This document shows positions 1-8,411 of a stretch of 64,000 nucleotides of DNA, one piece after another. A model generated the notes under the pieces. It did not search any database. It saw only the letters and a program-made list of their open reading frames with translations, and was not told where the DNA came from. Position 1 is the first letter of the stretch, and each line of letters opens with the position of its first letter. Source of the DNA: Rickettsia helvetica (GTDB lineage: Bacteria > Pseudomonadota > Alphaproteobacteria > Rickettsiales > Rickettsiaceae); the NCBI RefSeq assembly GCF_963970025.1, contig NZ_OZ018776.1, forward strand, positions 1,302,001-1,366,000. Direction: 5' to 3'. A program made the position numbers and the translations under genes.

Positions 1-772
1 ATCTTTTGCTTTATCTTTTTGAGTGTTAATTATTAGATCTACTTGTTTTAAATAATTATCCTTAATATTTTCTAAAGTTTTTTTCTCTCTATCTAAATGC
101 TTATCTGCTCTTACTTCTAAAGTTTCTTTTCCGATATTATTAAGTAATGGCTGATAAAGAAAGTGCAGCAAGACCAAGCCCAACTGGCGTCGGGTTAAGG
201 GCTAACGACACCATGACACCACCAATTTTTGCCGTACGTTTTACTGCCTTACTACCCAATGTTTTATATGTTGTCTCTAATACATATTGCTGCCCTTTCA
301 GCCCCCCGGTAAAGTTCTTATTTTATCAAGCACCTTATCAACAACACCGGGGCTTGGTGGACCTGCTTCTTTAATTTTTGCACCTTGCTGAAGTTTATCA
401 ACCGGATCATAAGTTTTTGCTACTTTTTCTCCAACATTAATTACTCCTTCTACTATATGAGTAGAACTAGCGACAACTTTACTGCCCTCCTTTACCATTT
501 CGATTGCTACTCCACTTGCAGCGATTCCAGCACGAGCAACTCTAGCACCGTAAAGTGCCGCATCCTCTTTCAGCGTTCTTTTTCCTGCTGGCTTATTTTG
601 CGATTGCCGTTCCTGTGGAGGCTCAGAAGCTTTTGTTTGTGCTGGCTTCTAAAGGCTCTACTCTTTCAGGGGTATTTATTGAAGATTTAAGCTTATTATC
701 TTCTGCTGCATTTTTTATTCCTTCTTCAGGAGTATTAATAGATGATTTACTGCTTAAATTTTCTTTACTCAT
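1..772 (-). pseudogene. Frameshifted unknown rickettsial gene, 3' end outside window
   Basis: I do not recognise a family. On the minus strand a reading frame starts with ATG at 772 (MSKENLSSKSSINTPEEG) and can be followed to the window edge only by changing frame. One change lies near 640-655, where the first frame meets TGA. A second lies at a six-base C run on the plus strand near 302-307, where the frame ends in RTLPGG then stop. A third lies near 150-160, where a double stop follows LSLSAIT. The joined protein has a repeated SSINTPE segment, a Gln/Pro/Ala-rich stretch, an alanine/valine-rich middle, a hydrophobic segment (VMVSLALNPTPVGLGLAAL) and a charged, helical C-terminal part. Homopolymer slippage explains at least one lesion. 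Calling this a single ancestral gene is inference from the continuity of coding-like sequence. Confidence 0.6.
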
Positions 773-798
773 AGATATCTCATAAAATTATATATCAT

Positions 799-880
799 TG
801 TCACCCCGTGGCTTGACCATAGGGTCCAAAAAAAAATTAAGAAAGATGGATATCCCCGCGATCAAGTCGCGGGATGACAT
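799..880. repeat. Rickettsia palindromic element (CCGCGATCAAG type)
   Basis: The ends are inverted: TGTCACCCCGTGGCTTGACC on the left and GATCAAGTCGCGGGATGACA on the right. It lies between the decayed gene and ubiH. It is a short, diverged copy of the family seen many times in the window. Confidence 0.8.
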
Positions 881-881
881 A

Positions 882-2027
882 TTACCGCTCTCCCATCGCA
901 TAGCTAGTAATCAAATTCTTAATAGGTTTTAAATTATTTATCGTCTTAAACCCTATTTGCCTTAAATATCTTAAATTTTTGGAATAATTTGAAAAAATAT
1001 TATTTAACTCATCAGTCAGCTTATACATAATAAAATTATCGTCTTGCCTTAGCTTTTGATATTCTTGTAATGTATCATTATTACTAATGATCATACTCAA
1101 AGTCTCTATATCTTTTATACCTTGATTAAGCCCTTGTCCGGCGAGCGGATGTACTGTGTGAGCAGTATCTGCAATAAGCACTATACGGTTATGAAAATAT
1201 CTATTTGCTATACGGGCTTTTAACGGGAAGCTACTAATCTCACTATCAATAGTAATTTTACCTAGGGAATTACCGGCATTTCTTTGAGTTAAAAATCTAA
1301 CTTCTTCTACGGGCAAATTAACAATTAAAGCAGCCTGATCAGAAGAAGTTGACCATATTACGGATGCAGCATATTGATCTTTTAAAGGCAGCAAAGCAAA
1401 AGGACCAAGCGGCAAAAAATGCTCCATAGCACTATTTTCATGCGGCTTTTCATGCTTAATGTTAAATGTCAGAGCTGTTTGATAAGGTTTTTCTATTTCA
1501 TTAGCGAAATAATTAGATCTTACTTTTGAATTTGCTCCGTCACATATAATTAATAAATTACATTTAATTTGTTTATCATCAAATTTTATAATCGAATAAT
1601 CGCTATGACTTATAACTTTTTGATATTCATTATTATCAATTAATGTTATTAGCGGATGATCAGTTATTTGCGATAATAATATTTTTTTAAAATTACTATT
1701 TTGAACTACATAACCCAGTAAACTATCATTATCATTTCGTAAGTCTAATATCTCCAATGCCTTATTATCTACTACATATACGTCTTGCATTTCTGCCATA
1801 AACTTCTCAAGCTCTTCCCATATCTCAATAGAGAATAAGAAATTTTTAGAATGCGGCGTTAAAGCAGTCGTTCTTATATCTTTAAAAAACTCTGGACTTT
1901 TTACCGATTTACTCTCGAATATAGTAGTTTCTATGCCTTTTTTTGCAAAAGAAAGTGCCGTTAGCATACCGCTAAGACCACAACCTAAAATTGCTATATT
2001 AATCTGCTTTGTTTTCATTCGATTCAT
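882..2027 (-). CDS. ubiH: UbiH/COQ6-family FAD-dependent ubiquinone hydroxylase
   Basis: Flavoprotein monooxygenase that hydroxylates the aromatic ring during ubiquinone synthesis, probably at the inner membrane. The N-terminus has the Rossmann FAD motif GCGLSGM (near residue 15-21). A middle DGANSKVR matches the family's DG motif, and LIADTAHTVHPLAGQGLNQG near residue 290-310 is the signature second FAD-binding segment of UbiH/UbiF/COQ6 proteins. The length of 381 aa is normal. The first ATG (2027) overlaps the upstream antiporter gene by 29 bp. A second ATG three codons later (2018) is equally possible, and neither has a strong ribosome binding site. The exact ring position (UbiH, UbiF or UbiI role) cannot be set from sequence alone. 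Small genomes often use one broad hydroxylase. Confidence 0.88.
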   Translation of the reverse strand: MNRMKTKQINIAILGCGLSGMLTALSFAKKGIETTIFESKSVKSPEFFKDIRTTALTPHSKNFLFSIEIWEELEKFMAEMQDVYVVDNKALEILDLRNDNDSLLGYVVQNSNFKKILLSQITDHPLITLIDNNEYQKVISHSDYSIIKFDDKQIKCNLLIICDGANSKVRSNYFANEIEKPYQTALTFNIKHEKPHENSAMEHFLPLGPFALLPLKDQYAASVIWSTSSDQAALIVNLPVEEVRFLTQRNAGNSLGKITIDSEISSFPLKARIANRYFHNRIVLIADTAHTVHPLAGQGLNQGIKDIETLSMIISNNDTLQEYQKLRQDDNFIMYKLTDELNNIFSNYSKNLRYLRQIGFKTINNLKPIKNLITSYAMGER

Positions 2028-2265
2028 TTATAAAATATTTTAAATAACCGTTTGTAGCTATAAAGCTTAAAAGCAAATAAATAATTGCTATATCCAAATA
2101 TGAACTATTTCCTGAGTATAAACCTAAACAGCAAATAAATAAACTCGCTAAAGTCGTGAAGCTATTTAAAATCAATAAATTTGTAAAAATATCCGTTTTT
2201 CTGATAAATAGGTAGGTTATTAAGCAAATAAATAATGAAATAATAATTAAAAAGATGTTAAGCAT
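1999..2265 (-). CDS. MrpF/MnhF-type Na+/H+ antiporter subunit
   Basis: Small inner-membrane subunit of the multisubunit Mrp monovalent cation/proton antiporter. The 88 aa form three predicted membrane helices: MLNIFLIIISLFICLITYLF, a central LLILNSFTTLASLFICCLGL, and DIAIIYLLLSFIATNGYLKY. The last fits the family pattern D-hA-hh-YhLLSFh near the C-terminus, and the length is that of MrpF. The partner subunits A-E and G are not in this window, so they must be encoded elsewhere if the complex is made. The 3' end overlaps the start of ubiH, which suggests co-transcription and translational coupling. The call rests on topology and the C-terminal motif. Confidence 0.75.
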   Translation of the reverse strand: MLNIFLIIISLFICLITYLFIRKTDIFTNLLILNSFTTLASLFICCLGLYSGNSSYLDIAIIYLLLSFIATNGYLKYFINESNENKAD

Positions 2266-2320
2266 AATTTTTAAAATCGGTTTACTGCTTGTTAAAGGAT
2301 TTGTTGTATGGACACTTAAT

Positions 2321-2421
2321 CGTCATTGCGAGGAAATTGCATAGCAATTGACGAAGCAATCTCAGGAGTTTATTATTATTTCATGAGATTGCCACGCTCC
2401 CTACGGTCGCTCGCAATGACG
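2321..2421. repeat. Rickettsia palindromic element (CATTGCGAGGAA type)
   Basis: The ends are CGTCATTGCGAGGAAATTGC and CGGTCGCTCGCAATGACG, inverted relative to each other, with the internal pair GAAGCAATCTCAGGA and GAGATTGCCACGCTCC. It occupies most of the 2266-2600 gap. The rest of the gap is AT-rich and I see nothing else in it. Confidence 0.85.
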
Positions 2422-2600
2422 ACTTGGGTATCCTACCTCTCTTATTATATATAATCATTTATAACACTACAAACTGCAAATAAAATTATTTAATTAATAT
2501 TATGTAATCTTAGCCAACCTTTACACTATAAATAGCTATTGTGACAAAAATGTTATAAAAAATGTTGCTTTCTTTTACATTCGGCATTAACATATATGTT

Positions 2601-2768
2601 TAGGTTCTTACGTACGTTTTCTAATTGATTTACTATTTTACGATATTTTTAGCGAAAATTAATAAGATTTTTGAAAGAATAGTTATTCATATTTCAAAAA
2701 AATCTTATAATTTGCAGCAAAAATATCGTAAAATAGTAAATCAATTAGAAAGCGTACGTAAGAACCTA
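2601..2768. repeat. Fold-back element, copy 1 (168 bp)
   Basis: Long inverted repeat. About 50 bp starting TAGGTTCTTACGTACG is mirrored almost perfectly at the right end (CGTACGTAAGAACCTA). The centre reads AAAATTAATAAGATTTTTGA then TTCAAAAAAATCTTATAATT. The same core occurs at 7637-7764 and 57044-57211 with different arms. It sits 29 bp upstream of the ntrX-like start, so it may affect that gene's transcript. Confidence 0.9.
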
Positions 2769-2796
2769 GTATTAAATATTTTTAAGGTAAATTGTA

Positions 2797-4224
2797 ATGT
2801 CACCAATAGATGTTTTAATAATAGACGATGAAGAGGATATACGAAATATTATTGCTGCAATTTTGAACGATGAAGGTTTTAATCCTAAGGTTGCCGCTAA
2901 TAGTACTCAAGCCCTTAAAATACTTTCCGAAAAACTGGTCTCTGCAGTTATACTTGATATTTGGCTTCAAGGAAGCGAAATTGACGGGCTTGGGATTTTA
3001 GAGATAATTAAAAAACGCTATCCTTTAATGCCAGTAATAATTATTAGCGGTCATGGCACTATAGAAACAGCGGTAAATGCTATAAAAATGGGGGCTTACG
3101 ATTATATAGAAAAACCGTTTAATAATGATAAATTAGTTATTTTACTTAAAAGAGCTTGTGAAGTAACAAAGTTAAAACGTGAAAATATAGATTTAAAATC
3201 AAAGGTTATAGATAAAACTGAATTAGTAGGCGGATGTTCGGTAACTTTAAAATATAAAATGGAAATAGAAAAGGCAGCTAGCTCTAGCAGTCGTATAATG
3301 ATTCACGGTAAAGTCGGTAGCGGTAAAGAACTTGCCGCAAGGTTAATTCATAAACAATCTAAAAGGGTTAATAATCCGTTCATTATTTTCAGCCCAACCT
3401 GTATGACTATGGAAAAAATCAATCAAGAATTATTTGGCGAATTGGAAAAGCAGGAAAATAATAATAAACGCCCTACTATCTTAGAATTTGCCAATAACGG
3501 TACTTTATATATAGATGAGGTCAGTAATATTCCAATTCCTATTCAAGTAAAATTATTAAAATTCCTTAAAGATCAAACTATTACAAAACCTTGCGGAAAA
3601 AATATTAAAGTTGATATAAAAATTATCACCGGTACTTCTAAAAATATCCAAGATGAAGTTAATAACGGCAAATTCCTAGAAGATCTATATTATCGCCTTA
3701 ATGTATCCTCTCTAAAAGTACCTTCATTATATGAAAGAAAAGAAGATATACCGCTACTCGTTAAATATTTTGTTAAGCAACTTTCAAAATTTTCAGGTTT
3801 AAAAGAACGTACCTTTGCCGATGAAACTATTGCAGCTCTTCAATCCTATGAATGGCCGGGCAATATTAGACAATTACGTAACGTTGTTGAATGGACTTTA
3901 ATTATGAATCCGTTAACTACAGGTAATAATGAAATTATCAAACCTTATATGATACCTTCGGAAATATTAGCAAATAGTGCTAATCTCACAAAACTTGAAG
4001 ATAGCTTTGATATGTTATCTATGCCGCTTAGAGAAGCTAGGGAAGTTTTTGAACGTCAATATCTATCGGCACAAATGAGTCGTTTTAATAATAATATTTC
4101 AAAAACATCCTCATTTGTCGGTATGGAAAGATCAGCTTTGCATCGTAAATTAAAATTATTAAACTTACATATACCTCCTATAAATAGAATAAATGAAGAA
4201 GAATATGAGGAAGCAAATGCTTAA
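2797..4224 (+). CDS. NtrX-like response regulator without a normal sigma-54 contact loop
   Basis: DNA-binding response regulator. Residues 1-120 form a receiver domain with the acidic pocket IIDDEED, the phospho-acceptor in VILDIWLQ, and the conserved lysine in YIEKPF. A central AAA+ domain has a Walker-A-like GKVGSGKE and a Walker-B-like TLYIDEVSN. A C-terminal Fis-type helix-turn-helix (GMERSALHRKLKLLNL) follows. At the place where NtrC-class activators carry GAFTGA, this protein has FGELEKQENNNKRP, so the sigma-54-contacting loop is missing. The start lies downstream of an AAGG site at about 2783. The 3' end overlaps the next gene by 32 bp. The partner kinase NtrY is not in this window. 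Known relatives are annotated as NtrX-like in Rickettsia. The role in these bacteria is inferred. Confidence 0.9.
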   Translation: MSPIDVLIIDDEEDIRNIIAAILNDEGFNPKVAANSTQALKILSEKLVSAVILDIWLQGSEIDGLGILEIIKKRYPLMPVIIISGHGTIETAVNAIKMGAYDYIEKPFNNDKLVILLKRACEVTKLKRENIDLKSKVIDKTELVGGCSVTLKYKMEIEKAASSSSRIMIHGKVGSGKELAARLIHKQSKRVNNPFIIFSPTCMTMEKINQELFGELEKQENNNKRPTILEFANNGTLYIDEVSNIPIPIQVKLLKFLKDQTITKPCGKNIKVDIKIITGTSKNIQDEVNNGKFLEDLYYRLNVSSLKVPSLYERKEDIPLLVKYFVKQLSKFSGLKERTFADETIAALQSYEWPGNIRQLRNVVEWTLIMNPLTTGNNEIIKPYMIPSEILANSANLTKLEDSFDMLSMPLREAREVFERQYLSAQMSRFNNNISKTSSFVGMERSALHRKLKLLNLHIPPINRINEEEYEEANA

Positions 4225-5968
4225 AGTCATATCAATAATTACTATTTATTTGTTATTAAGCAGCTGTTCCGAGTCTACTCGTGATGCGAATGGATTACTT
4301 ACAGATAGCCAAAGCACGGTAATTCGGAATTATATAATATCGCAAAATTCTAAAAACCTTAAAGTGAACCTTAAAGAGAAGTTCGGTTCAAATTTAAAAG
4401 GAGTAAAATTAATAGGAGTAAAGCTAATAAATGAAGATTTATCAGGAATAGATTTAACTTCCTGCGAAATATTACGTGCTGATTTTGCAGGTAGTAATTT
4501 AGAAAAAGCTATACTTACAAATGCTATAATTCAAGAAAGTAATTTTGCAGATTCGGTAATAAAAAATATTTCCGGATATAATTCTGACTTTCAAGGTTCA
4601 ATTTTTAACAATATAACATTACAAAATACAAATTTTGTTCAATCAAATTTTAGCGATACTGCTTTTAATAAAACTACTATAATAAATGTCAACTTTGAAA
4701 ATTCTAAATTTAGTCATGCATTATGGAGCAATAATACTATCGACGGTGTTAATTTTCAAAAAGCTAACCTAAAAAATAATAGCTTTAAAAATACTAATAT
4801 AACAAATTCAATATTTTACGGTACGGATTTAGAACAAAGTATAATAAATAATACCAATTTTACTAATAATTATTTTGAATCTAGCGACCTAAGTCAAACT
4901 AAATTAACAGCAGTAATAATTAAGGATTCTAACTTCACACAAAGTATCTTTAGTGAAGTAAACTTTAATAACGTACAAAGTAATAACTCTTTCTTTTCAT
5001 ACGCTTCCTTTCAAGATTCGACATTACAAAATATTAGCCTTACTAAATGTGATTTACAAAATAGCACAATTAGTAGTTCAATTTTAAATCAGTTTAAAAT
5101 CGATAATGCTATATTAAATAATATGAGTCTAAACGATAATAAATTTAATAATTTATCAATAAAAAATAGTAATGCTAATTTTGTAAGGATTAATAAAACT
5201 AAAGGCTCAAATATTACTTTAGATAATATAAGCTATACTAATAATATTTTTAGCAATAATGACTTTAAACAATTTATAGTGATTAATACCGATTTAACCG
5301 GCAGTGAAATAATAAACTCAAATATAAACGGGCAATTTAATAATGTAAATTTTTCTAAATCTTTAATACAAAACGTAAATTTTTCAGATGTTAAAATTAC
5401 TTTAGGCAATTTAAACCAAGTAGCTCTAATAAATTCTAATCTAACAAATACTGCGGTTATTAACTCCATCCTTTCTAATTCACAAATAAATAATATTAAC
5501 TACCAAGCGTATTCCGGTTTTATTAATACTAATGTTTCTAATAATATCATTTTAAATAGTGATAATTCGAGCAAAATTCCACCAAATAATATAGTAATAA
5601 GTTCGGTAAAAGATTTGCAAAAAATAACTAACTTAGCAAATATGAATTTAACAAATCTTGACTTAAGTAGTTTAGTATTTAATGGAGCAGATTTTTCAAA
5701 TAGTATCTTTAAAAATACTAATTTAACAAATACAGTAATAAAAAATTCTATCTTAAAAGAAGCAAATTTTTCTTTAGCAATACTTACTAAAACAGATTTT
5801 TCAAACTCAATATTAACAGATAGTATATTTAAATCAGCTAAAATTGATCAGGCGGGCTTTAGTAACTCCAACCTAACAAATGCCGATTTTACTGAAGCGG
5901 TAATTAAAGATACTTCATTTGATAAGGCTAAGACAAGCGGAATGAAAGGAGTGGATAATCCTAATTAA
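4193..5968 (+). CDS. Pentapeptide-repeat lipoprotein
   Basis: Predicted lipoprotein. A basic N-terminus and hydrophobic stretch (VISIITIYLLLSSC) end in a lipobox with Cys near residue 25, so the protein should be exported and acylated. From about residue 60 to the end it consists of pentapeptide repeats of the A(N/D)LXX/N-x-x-F type, for example SNLEKAILTNAII and NLTNADFTEAVI. Such repeats fold into a right-handed quadrilateral beta-helix. It is rich in Asn, Ser and Thr. It overlaps the upstream regulator gene by 32 bp, so the two are probably co-transcribed. Two closely spaced starts are possible (4193 or the ATG four codons later). The function is unknown. Gyrase-protecting pentapeptide proteins are cytosolic, so the lipobox argues against that role. 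Confidence 0.85.
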   Translation: MKKNMRKQMLKVISIITIYLLLSSCSESTRDANGLLTDSQSTVIRNYIISQNSKNLKVNLKEKFGSNLKGVKLIGVKLINEDLSGIDLTSCEILRADFAGSNLEKAILTNAIIQESNFADSVIKNISGYNSDFQGSIFNNITLQNTNFVQSNFSDTAFNKTTIINVNFENSKFSHALWSNNTIDGVNFQKANLKNNSFKNTNITNSIFYGTDLEQSIINNTNFTNNYFESSDLSQTKLTAVIIKDSNFTQSIFSEVNFNNVQSNNSFFSYASFQDSTLQNISLTKCDLQNSTISSSILNQFKIDNAILNNMSLNDNKFNNLSIKNSNANFVRINKTKGSNITLDNISYTNNIFSNNDFKQFIVINTDLTGSEIINSNINGQFNNVNFSKSLIQNVNFSDVKITLGNLNQVALINSNLTNTAVINSILSNSQINNINYQAYSGFINTNVSNNIILNSDNSSKIPPNNIVISSVKDLQKITNLANMNLTNLDLSSLVFNGADFSNSIFKNTNLTNTVIKNSILKEANFSLAILTKTDFSNSILTDSIFKSAKIDQAGFSNSNLTNADFTEAVIKDTSFDKAKTSGMKGVDNPN

Positions 5969-5988
5969 AGTTAGAATTATCATTTATA

Positions 5989-6270
5989 TTAATTATGAGA
6001 ATAATTAATAATAACTTTAGGATATTTAGAGGCTATTTTTAATAAAGATATAGCAGAACCGGTAGGTTTACGTCTTCCTTGTTCCCATTCTTGTAATGTT
6101 CTTACATTAACTCCCATAAGTACAGCAAAAGCTGATTGAGAAAGATGTAAGTGTTTTCTGATATCTACTATATCTTCTTTTGTCTCTATTTTCTTTATGT
6201 GTCCTTTGCCTAATTTTATATCTTGAATCGATTGCAAAATTTCAGCTCCAATATCTCTTTTTGTGTTCAT
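5989..6270 (-). CDS. HigA-like antitoxin (Xre helix-turn-helix)
   Basis: DNA-binding antitoxin of a type II pair. The 93 aa carry a helix-turn-helix of the lambda-repressor/Xre class (KHLHLSQSAFAVLMGVNVRT followed by LQEWEQGRRKPTGSA), which is the form found in HigA/NadS antitoxins. The N-terminal part (DIGAEILQSIQDIKLGKG) also matches that group. Its start overlaps the stop of the toxin gene by 4 bp (ATGA-type coupling), and the toxin lies first in the operon, the order typical of higBA. It probably represses its own promoter and neutralises the toxin by direct binding. Both genes look intact, unlike the other toxin-antitoxin remnants in this window. Confidence 0.85.
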   Translation of the reverse strand: MNTKRDIGAEILQSIQDIKLGKGHIKKIETKEDIVDIRKHLHLSQSAFAVLMGVNVRTLQEWEQGRRKPTGSAISLLKIASKYPKVIINYSHN

Positions 6271-6575
6271 AACCCTAATTCCTCTTTTATTTTTTTTAAA
6301 ACAGAAGCCAGGATATTTTCAGCTTCATTTTTTGCATATATGGTTAATAACCATATCTGTTCTTCTTTACTTTTATAATAATAAATTATACGGACACCGC
6401 TATGCTTTCCTTGTCCTTTAGTCATCCAGCATATTTTTCTAAGTCCACCACTACCTATTATAACATCCCCTGATTTAGGATGTAGTGACAAGTGCCATTG
6501 AAAACTTGCATACTCATCATCTGTAAAATATGAACTCAATAATTTATTAAATAAAGGGGATTCTATATATTCCAT
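6267..6575 (-). CDS. HigB/RelE-superfamily toxin
   Basis: Probable ribosome-dependent mRNA interferase of the RelE/HigB superfamily. The 102 aa contain the family's core strand pattern: LFNKLLSSYFTDDEYASFQW, then GSGGLRKICWM, GVRIIYYYKSKEEQIWLLTI and the C-terminal YAKNEAENI segment, as in HigB2/Gp49-type toxins. It is the first gene of a two-gene operon with the Xre antitoxin, overlapping it by 4 bp. The reading frame is complete. Expression is likely autoregulated by the antitoxin. I did not identify an operator in the short upstream sequence. Activity is inferred from the family. Confidence 0.82.
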   Translation of the reverse strand: MEYIESPLFNKLLSSYFTDDEYASFQWHLSLHPKSGDVIIGSGGLRKICWMTKGQGKHSGVRIIYYYKSKEEQIWLLTIYAKNEAENILASVLKKIKEELGL

Positions 6576-6640
6576 ATAAACATTATTATGTCAGTGACGT
6601 ATAATGTCAACAACATTCCTGCAAAAAACCATCTGTATAT

Positions 6641-7615
6641 CTACTTTTGGTTGCTCTTTGAAGATTTTCCTTTATTAGTAGGAGTATTAGATGGTGTAAA
6701 TGAATTATTATTTATAAAAGCAGTAGGGCTTTGTTTCTTCATTCTATTAATAATTTGTTGTTGTTTAAGATTATTTATCTTTTGTTTTCCGGCTATCCTT
6801 ATAGATTTAGTAATTTTGGCAGTTTCTACAAATATTTCCTGAGGAGTTTGTAGCTGATCAATTTGCTCGTAATGTTTTTTAAGAAATTCTTCTTTTATCT
6901 TTGGTTTTACTCCTTTCAAATCAACATATGTTTTATATAACTTCTTTAATTTTGTTTTAGATTCTTCTATTTGTTTTTTGGAAGATTTTTGAGGAAGTGA
7001 TTTAATCGCATGCACAAGACTACTACCTATTTCTTTTATAATATTAACTGCAGGAGAAGCTATTTTCTTTATTCCTTCATAAATTTTATTTAACCCGCTA
7101 GCAATAACATCTAATATTTTAGGCTCATATTCTTTAGATATAGGGGGTGTATCTTTAATAATATCCCTAGCTTCAGTTAGATTATTAGCTAAATGAAGTA
7201 ATGCTTTTTTCTCCTCTAACTCAGTAGATTGATTAGCATATAAACTAGCTATATCTGCCTGAACATCTATAGTATCGGTAATTATTGATTTAGTATCATT
7301 AAAAGAAAGATCTAGAGGTGTCTTTTTTTGCGTTATAGGGCTGTCTTCTCTTAATTTATCTAGCCTATCACGTATTGCTTGGTCTTTTTGATCATTGAGG
7401 TTTTTACTTTTTTGTTCTAGTTTAAGTTCAGATTGCATCTGCTCAATTAGATCGTCTACTTCATTACCGGATTTTTTTGTGGGGATATAAGGTCTATCTT
7501 GGAGCTTTGCAAACCTTTCTTCTAATTCTTCAAGTGTTGGAGGAGTGCCTTTAAGTTTTGCTAGTCTTTCTTCTAATTCTTTTATTATTTGATCGTCTTG
7601 CTTTTTCTTAGACAT
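6641..7615 (-). CDS. Coiled-coil protein with repeated LEERLAKLK motifs
   Basis: Unrecognised rickettsial protein of 324 aa, rich in Lys, Glu and Gln, with no signal peptide. The N-terminal quarter holds three similar motifs, LEERLAKLK, LEERFAKLQ and IRDRLDKLR, spaced by 20-60 residues. They fit the LxxRLxxLK pattern of MIT-interacting motif 1, known from the tails of eukaryotic ESCRT-III proteins, but also fit ordinary coiled coil. The middle has an amphipathic, partly hydrophobic region (SGLNKIYEGIKKIASPAVNI). The C-terminal third is basic and helical and ends in a Ser/Thr/Asn-rich tail. It stands alone between the toxin-antitoxin pair and fold-back repeat copy 2. A host-directed role is only a hypothesis. 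Confidence 0.75.
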   Translation of the reverse strand: MSKKKQDDQIIKELEERLAKLKGTPPTLEELEERFAKLQDRPYIPTKKSGNEVDDLIEQMQSELKLEQKSKNLNDQKDQAIRDRLDKLREDSPITQKKTPLDLSFNDTKSIITDTIDVQADIASLYANQSTELEEKKALLHLANNLTEARDIIKDTPPISKEYEPKILDVIASGLNKIYEGIKKIASPAVNIIKEIGSSLVHAIKSLPQKSSKKQIEESKTKLKKLYKTYVDLKGVKPKIKEEFLKKHYEQIDQLQTPQEIFVETAKITKSIRIAGKQKINNLKQQQIINRMKKQSPTAFINNNSFTPSNTPTNKGKSSKSNQK

Positions 7616-7636
7616 AATATACCTCTGTAATAATTC

Positions 7637-7764
7637 CTAGGCTCTGTGAAAGAAAATTAATAAGATTTTTGCAGTAATAGTTGTTCCTATTTCAAAAAAA
7701 TCTTATGATTTACAGCAAAAAATAGCAAAAATAGATTAATTTAATTTTCTTTCACAGAGCCTAG
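7637..7764. repeat. Fold-back element, copy 2 (128 bp)
   Basis: Begins CTAGGCTCTGTGAAAGAAAA and ends TTTTCTTTCACAGAGCCTAG, an exact inverted match. The core AATAAGATTTTTGCAGTAAT and TTCAAAAAAATCTTATGATT matches copy 1, but the arms do not. It is shorter than the other two copies because the left inner arm is deleted. Confidence 0.9.
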
Positions 7765-7829
7765 TTATTAATAACACAAACTACTAACTAAAATAAAGTA
7801 TTTTTTAATATGAGTTAAGATAGTAGCTA

Positions 7830-8077
7830 TTAATATATATTAGCTCTATGACCGATTTTTATAACAGCTGCTGTTGATTTTTGAATAGATACACTATAGA
7901 ATTACACGATAATTCCCAAACCTGTATCTATATAAATTTTTAACTCGCCTTTTAAAGGTTTACCGAGTTCTATAGGATTTTGAGCAAGATATAATTCTAC
8001 TTTGTCAAGTATTTTTAAAGGGTAGGTAACTCGGCTAATTCTGCACGTGCCTTATTTTCCCATATAACTTTAAACAT
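7830..8077 (-). pseudogene. RelE-family toxin remnant
   Basis: Decayed type II toxin. Reading from ATG at 8077 gives MFKVIWENKARAELAELP, then a one-base frameshift near 8020, then LKILDKVELYLAQNPIELGK and KPLKGELKIYIDTGLGIIV, an in-frame TAA near 7887, and finally STAAVIKIGHRANIY before the stop. The G-H-R near the C-terminus and the order of strands are those of RelE/ParE toxins. The start overlaps the end of the antitoxin remnant by 8 bp, so this was an antitoxin-first operon. With one frameshift and one nonsense codon it cannot make a full toxin. Confidence 0.75.
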
Positions 8078-8305
8078 TTTTCTTTTTTAACCATTCCCTA
8101 ACTTCGTCAGTAGTGTAAGTTTTAAAATCAGGAGCATTAATTCTTTGTAAAGCAATTTTAGCATCTTCCATATCTTCTTGCATTTCCTATAGATAATATT
8201 TAATTGCTTTACGTACTATATACCCTTTTGATCTGTCTAAGTTTTTTGCTGAGCATGCCAAACTATCATTTAGTTCATCTGGAATAGTTAATTAAGTCTT
8301 GCCAT
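8070..8305 (-). pseudogene. Ribbon-helix-helix antitoxin remnant
   Basis: Decayed partner of the adjacent toxin remnant. After ATG at 8305 (MARL) the frame is lost. The next frame reads LTIPDELNDSLACSAKNLDR and SKGYIVRKAIKYYL, a ribbon-helix-helix DNA-binding domain, then an in-frame TAG, then a toxin-binding tail (MEDAKIALQRINAPDFKTYT). The last 8 bp overlap the toxin start. At least one frameshift and one stop disable it. The remaining bases from 8306 to 8411 show nothing I can identify. Confidence 0.72.
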
Positions 8306-8411
8306 CTTTTGACCTATATTTAAATTAATAACACATCACGACATATAATAACACGTTATGACACAAACTACAAACTGATATTTATCACCAATAGAAAACA
8401 CCAAGTTTATA

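Noticed and set aside
2625..2831. 68-codon plus-strand frame just before the ntrX-like gene
   Set aside because: It lies almost wholly in the fold-back element and its end overlaps the regulator in another frame. It reflects repeat sequence, not a gene.
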